NCBI GenBank assembly: GCA_023461135.1
Contig: JAEWNX010000148.1
Coordinates: forward strand, 1 to 7,281
DNA length: 7,281 nucleotides
Reading direction: 5' to 3'
From: Pseudomonadota bacterium
GTDB taxonomy: Bacteria > Pseudomonadota > Alphaproteobacteria > Caulobacterales > Aquidulcibacteraceae
Positions 6,113 through 7,281 of this stretch are shown here, in pieces. Under the pieces are notes generated by a model, which saw only the letters and a program-made list of their open reading frames with translations, was not told where the DNA came from and ran no database searches. Position 1 is the first letter of the stretch. Every line of letters starts with the position of its first letter. The translations under genes and the position numbers were made by a program.

Positions 6113-7281
6113 ACGATGCAGCCACATGCGCAACGCCGACAAGAGCTGCTCAGTGTTGACGGGCTTGGCAAGATAGTCCGAGGCACCCGCCTCCAGGCAC
6201 TTCTCGCGATCGCCCTTCATAGCCTTTGCCGTAAGCGCGACGATCGGCAGCCTGCGGAACGTCGGATCCTGACGGATCAACTGAATAGTCTGATAGCCGT
6301 CCATCTCCGGCATCATGATGTCCATCAGCACAAGGGAAATGGACTGATCGCTTTTCACAAGATCGATCGCCTCTCGGCCGGTGGTGGCCGTAAGGACATT
6401 CATGCCGCGGCGTTCCAGCAGCGATGACAGCGCGAAGATGTTGCGTGCGTCGTCGTCCACCAGAAGCACGGTGCGTCCGATCAGGTCTTCGTCCGAACCG
6501 TGCAGCCGCTCGAGCATGCGCTGCTTTTCGGGCGGCAGGTCGGCGACGACGCGGTGGAGGAACAGCGCCGTTTCGTCGAGCAGACGCTCCGGCGATTCAA
6601 CCCCCTTCACGACGATGCTGCGCGCCATGGTGTGCAAACGGGCGTCTTCTTCCGGCGACAGTTCCTTGCCGGTGAAGACGACGACGGGAACCTCCCGCAC
6701 CTCGTCATCGGCGCGAAGCCGTTCGAGAACGTCAAAACCCGACATATCCGGCAGACGTAGGTCAAGCACGACGCAATCCCAGTCTTCCTTGCGAAGCGCC
6801 TGCAATGCTTCCTCACCGGAGGCGGCCGCGGCGATCTCGACGTCGTCATGGGCGATCAGTTCGCGGATGGAGAATTGTTCCGTCGGATCGTCTTCCACCA
6901 CGAGCAGGCGCCGGCGGCGCGGTTTGGAGAAGTCCATCACGCGCTCGATCGCTCCGCTCAGCTCGTCAGCCGCAACGGGCTTGGAGATGAAGTCATAGGC
7001 GCCGCGCGCAAGGCCGTGCTGGCGGTCTTCGTCCAACGTCAGCATCTGCACCGGTATGTGCCTGAGCGCCGGATCCTGCTTGAGACGCGACAGCACGGTC
7101 CAACCGAGCATGTCGGGGAGGAACACGTCGAGGGAAATCGCCGTCGGCTTGAACGCACGCGCAAGCTCAATCGCCTCCGCGCCGGTCATCGCAACGAGCA
7201 CTTTGAGGCCCTTGTCCTGCGCAAGCCCCATGACAATCCGCGCGTAGTGCGGATCGTCCTCGACGATCAGCAGCACGCTCT
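6110..7281 (-). CDS. Triple-receiver C-terminal part of a probable hybrid histidine kinase (5' end outside window)
   Basis: The frame is open to the right edge and the first visible GTG (7276) sits directly on a receiver beta-strand (LLIVEDD), so the gene is cut. The 388 residues counted from that codon form three receivers in a row. Receiver 1 (about 1-115) has E6/D7, phosphoacceptor D50, T80 and K99. Receiver 2 (about 122-240) has E128/D129, D172, T202 and K224, followed by Gly rather than Pro. Receiver 3 (about 268-386) has D274/D275, D319, T349 and KP at 371-372. All three keep the residues needed for phosphorylation. The linker between receivers 2 and 3 (ERLLDE...LPPEKQRML, about 230-254) resembles that of large alphaproteobacterial hybrid kinases that carry HAMP/GAF, HisKA and HATPase domains before three receivers. 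The missing N-terminal part is therefore probably a kinase core. The gene is translationally coupled to the HWE kinase gene downstream. No output domain or Hpt is visible. Confidence 0.85.
   Translation of the reverse strand, partial: SVLLIVEDDPHYARIVMGLAQDKGLKVLVAMTGAEAIELARAFKPTAISLDVFLPDMLGWTVLSRLKQDPALRHIPVQMLTLDEDRQHGLARGAYDFISKPVAADELSGAIERVMDFSKPRRRRLLVVEDDPTEQFSIRELIAHDDVEIAAAASGEEALQALRKEDWDCVVLDLRLPDMSGFDVLERLRADDEVREVPVVVFTGKELSPEEDARLHTMARSIVVKGVESPERLLDETALFLHRVVADLPPEKQRMLERLHGSDEDLIGRTVLLVDDDARNIFALSSLLERRGMNVLTATTGREAIDLVKSDQSISLVLMDIMMPEMDGYQTIQLIRQDPTFRRLPIVALTAKAMKGDREKCLEAGASDYLAKPVNTEQLLSALRMWLHR

Noticed and set aside
1..7281. CRISPR arrays, tRNA or rRNA genes, insertion sequences, attachment sites, retron or defence genes
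   Set aside because: Looked for but not seen: no repeat-spacer pattern, no transposase or integrase motifs, and almost the whole window is assigned to polysaccharide and signalling genes.

Overview
The window is GC-rich, gene-dense bacterial DNA, most likely from an alphaproteobacterium. The reasons are the HWE-type histidine kinase, the family resemblance of the multi-receiver hybrid kinase, and two promoter-like sites matching the alphaproteobacterial general stress sigma factor EcfG. I cannot place it further from sequence alone; Caulobacterales or Hyphomicrobiales would fit.

The left half (about 1-4424) is part of a cell-surface or exopolysaccharide locus with genes on alternating strands. 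It holds the 3' end of a GT2 glycosyltransferase (+), a left-handed beta-helix O-acetyltransferase of the WcaB/CysE type (-), a GT4 glycosyltransferase of the DUF1972-like type (+), and a coupled pair on the minus strand. That pair is an initiating polyprenyl-phosphate sugar-1-phosphate transferase followed by a second GT4 glycosyltransferase. Together these could start a lipid-linked oligosaccharide, extend it with several sugars and acetylate it. No flippase, polymerase or export gene is visible, so the locus must continue to the left or elsewhere. Two pairs of genes end tail-to-tail with overlapping coding sequence (570-604 and 2513-2580).

The right half (4617-7281) holds two signalling genes on the minus strand, joined by a TGATG stop/start overlap. 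The upstream one is cut by the window edge; what remains is three consecutive receiver domains, probably the C-terminal end of a large hybrid histidine kinase. The downstream one has the order receiver - coiled coil - HWE histidine kinase - receiver. Five receivers and one kinase core are therefore encoded in 2.7 kb.

The most notable observation is in the only two intergenic gaps (1236-1383 and 4425-4616). Each contains one exact GGAAC-N16/17-CGTT match, the promoter signature of EcfG sigma factors. Each points at the gene directly downstream (the acetyltransferase and the initiating sugar transferase). By-eye scanning of the GGAAC/GTTCC positions found no other exact match in the window. This suggests that initiation and acetylation of this polysaccharide belong to the general stress response. 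HWE/HisKA_2 kinases are the typical input kinases of that response, which makes the adjacent kinase genes a plausible but unproven regulatory partner.
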